A DNA stretch of 5,322 nt from positions 1 to 5,322 of the forward strand of contig JAFWZH010000075.1 in the NCBI GenBank assembly GCA_017522515.1, read 5' to 3'. This DNA comes from Clostridia bacterium. Its GTDB lineage: Bacteria > Bacillota_A > Clostridia > UBA1212 > UBA1255. Every line of letters begins with the position of its first letter. Positions within the stretch are counted from its first letter, which is position 1. Shown in pieces: positions 4,779 to 5,322 of the stretch. Under the pieces are notes generated by a model that was not told the origin of the DNA, searched no databases, and was given only the letters and a program-made list of their open reading frames with translations. The position numbers were made by a program, and so were the translations under genes.

Positions 4779-4784
4779 GTAAAT

Positions 4785-4937
4785 ATGAAAAATGACACTG
4801 AACCGCCGACACCAAGTGTGGTTGATTTGAACCTTGGGCGAACGGAATACGAGCTTTGCGGCCTCGTTCGATTGCTGATAATGGGAAAGCAGACGCTAAA
4901 GAATGAATATAAAAAATCAAAATATGACATATTATAA
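4785..4937 (+). CDS. 50-residue conserved small protein, unknown function
   Basis: ATG 4785 opens MKNDTEPPTPSVVDLNLGR, followed by TEYELCGLVRLLIMGKQTLK, and ends KYDIL before TAA at 4935-4937. A proline-rich start leads into a predicted amphipathic helix (about residues 19-33) and a basic tail. No ribosome binding site precedes the ATG, but a perfect extended -10 box ends seven bases before it, which suggests leaderless expression. A second copy at 1614-1736 differs mainly at synonymous positions, so this reading frame has been under protein-level selection. The reverse strand is also open across the repeat, but that frame is better seen as a shadow. I do not recognise the family. It lies upstream of the ATPase promoter with its own start signals. 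Confidence 0.55.
   Translation: MKNDTEPPTPSVVDLNLGRTEYELCGLVRLLIMGKQTLKNEYKKSKYDIL
4799..4901 (+). repeat. Direct repeat, copy B of the small-gene sequence
   Basis: This is the partner of 1613-1715, in the same orientation. It includes codons 6-39 of the intact 50-residue ORF. The two copies bracket the BRO-N and integrase relics, the toxin-antitoxin operon and the lipoprotein gene. Confidence 0.85.
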
Positions 4938-4939
4938 AA

Positions 4940-4967
4940 GCGTAGAAATACGCAAAATTGTTCGATG
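4940..4967. promoter_or_regulatory. Upstream copy of a dyad-containing repeat, possible operator
   Basis: GCGTA-GAAA-TACGC (4940-4953) is followed by AAAATTGTTCGATG (4954-4967). The segment 4947-4967 matches 5021-5041 with one mismatch. It ends five bases before the -35 box of the ATPase promoter. The partner lies 74-76 bp downstream, about seven helical turns, so one protein could contact both. Confidence 0.5.
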
Positions 4968-4972
4968 GAATA

Positions 4973-5001
4973 TTGACTTGCAGGTATGGGTATAATATAA
5001 T
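4973..5001 (+). promoter_or_regulatory. Promoter of the AAA_14-type ATPase gene
   Basis: TTGACT (4973-4978) and TATAAT (4996-5001) are separated by 17 bp. Transcription would start near 5008. An overlapping TATAAT at 4991-4996 is too close to the -35 box (12 bp) to be the main -10. Confidence 0.75.
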
Positions 5002-5015
5002 GATGATATAAAAAT

Positions 5016-5041
5016 GCGTAAATACGCAAAATTATTCGATG
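5016..5041. promoter_or_regulatory. Downstream copy of the dyad-containing repeat, possible operator
   Basis: GCGTA-AA-TACGC (5016-5027) and AAAATTATTCGATG (5028-5041) lie just after the predicted transcription start and reach the ribosome binding site (GAGG, 5041-5044). A protein bound here would block transcription or initiation. The two-base centre is too tight for a good RNA hairpin, which favours a DNA site. Confidence 0.5.
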
Positions 5042-5052
5042 AGGCATGTGCT

Positions 5053-5322
5053 ATGATTGAAAGAAAGAAGTATCTCGAAAAATTAATCAGCAAAAAGGGA
5101 AACGGCTTAGTTAAGGTTATTACCGGCATCCGAAGGCGCGGCAAATCTTATTTGCTGTTCAATATATATAAAGACTATTTAAAGTCAATCGGGGTGGCAG
5201 AAGAATGTATTATCTGCCTTGCTCTTGATGATGATGAAAATATTAAGTACCGTAATCCGCTTGAACTCGGCAAGCATATACGCAACTTGACTTCTGATAA
5301 GAGTAAAACATATTATGTCTTC
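5053..5322 (+). CDS. AAA_14/DUF4143-type ATPase (3' end outside window)
   Basis: The first 90 residues are present. MIERKKYLEKLI leads to KVITGIRRRGKSYLLF, whose Walker A is GIRRRGKS (Gly25 to Ser32, Lys31 contacting ATP phosphate). Then come a helix (NIYKDYLKSIG), a strand (ECIICLALDD) and a closing strand, KTYYVF, at the window edge. In this family the Walker B aspartate usually follows directly, so it would lie just outside. This opening is typical of ATPases with an AAA_14 domain and a C-terminal DUF4143 region, common in Clostridia and of poorly known role. ATG 5053 is preferred because GAGG lies eight bases upstream and the family begins MIxRxxYL. An in-frame ATG at 5014 would put MRKYAKLF in front but has no ribosome binding site and falls inside the repeat. 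Confidence 0.85.
   Translation, partial: MIERKKYLEKLISKKGNGLVKVITGIRRRGKSYLLFNIYKDYLKSIGVAEECIICLALDDDENIKYRNPLELGKHIRNLTSDKSKTYYVF

Noticed and set aside
5014..5052. In-frame ATG at 5014 as the true ATPase start
   Set aside because: It has no ribosome binding site, and ATG 5053 has a well-placed GAGG and matches the usual family N-terminus.

Overview
The window is AT-rich and has strong Shine-Dalgarno sites (GGAGG, AAAGGAG), sigma-A-type promoters and a Gram-positive-style lipoprotein. Together with the protein families present, this suggests a Firmicute, most likely a gut or rumen Clostridia-class organism. That assignment is inference; there is no rRNA or other taxonomic marker. It reads as an accessory region: working small operons lie among remains of at least three mobile-element genes.

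Layout. (1) 2-268, plus strand: C-terminal tail of what looks like a large serine recombinase, entering from the left edge. (2) 255-1329, minus strand: a tightly coupled three-gene operon with its own promoter near 1400-1428. It encodes a miniature resolvase-like protein (N-terminal catalytic segment joined to a C-terminal helix-turn-helix), then two paralogous dual-specificity-phosphatase-like proteins. The last has an intact CX5R loop; the middle one has serine in place of the catalytic cysteine. (3) 1375-1856, mostly non-coding: the operon promoter, a strong bidirectional hairpin terminator, a larger inverted repeat, a start-less copy of a small gene, and a block of 11-bp phased repeats with one inverted unit. 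(4) 1857-2477: a 37-codon ORF with a good ribosome binding site, a truncated BRO-N (phage antirepressor) fragment, a terminator hairpin and a broken tyrosine-recombinase N-terminus. (5) 2505-3148: a complete type II toxin-antitoxin operon (Phd/YefM antitoxin, RelE/ParE toxin) with a clear promoter. (6) 3206-4690: a 494-residue lipoprotein with a zinc-metallopeptidase signature. (7) 4785-4937: an intact 50-residue relative of the broken small gene at 1614-1736, with a possible leaderless start. (8) 4940-5322: a promoter bracketed by two copies of a dyad-containing repeat, then the first 90 codons of an AAA_14/DUF4143-type ATPase that runs off the right edge.

How the parts fit. The toxin-antitoxin pair and the lipoprotein lie between two direct copies (about 90% identical, 3186 bp apart) of the small-gene sequence, amid recombinase and antirepressor debris, which fits repeated insertion and decay. 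The most unusual unit is the minus-strand operon, where a predicted active phosphatase and a predicted inactive, possibly phospho-substrate-binding, paralogue are co-translated behind a resolvase-derived DNA-binding protein. I know of no described system with this composition, but I could not search.
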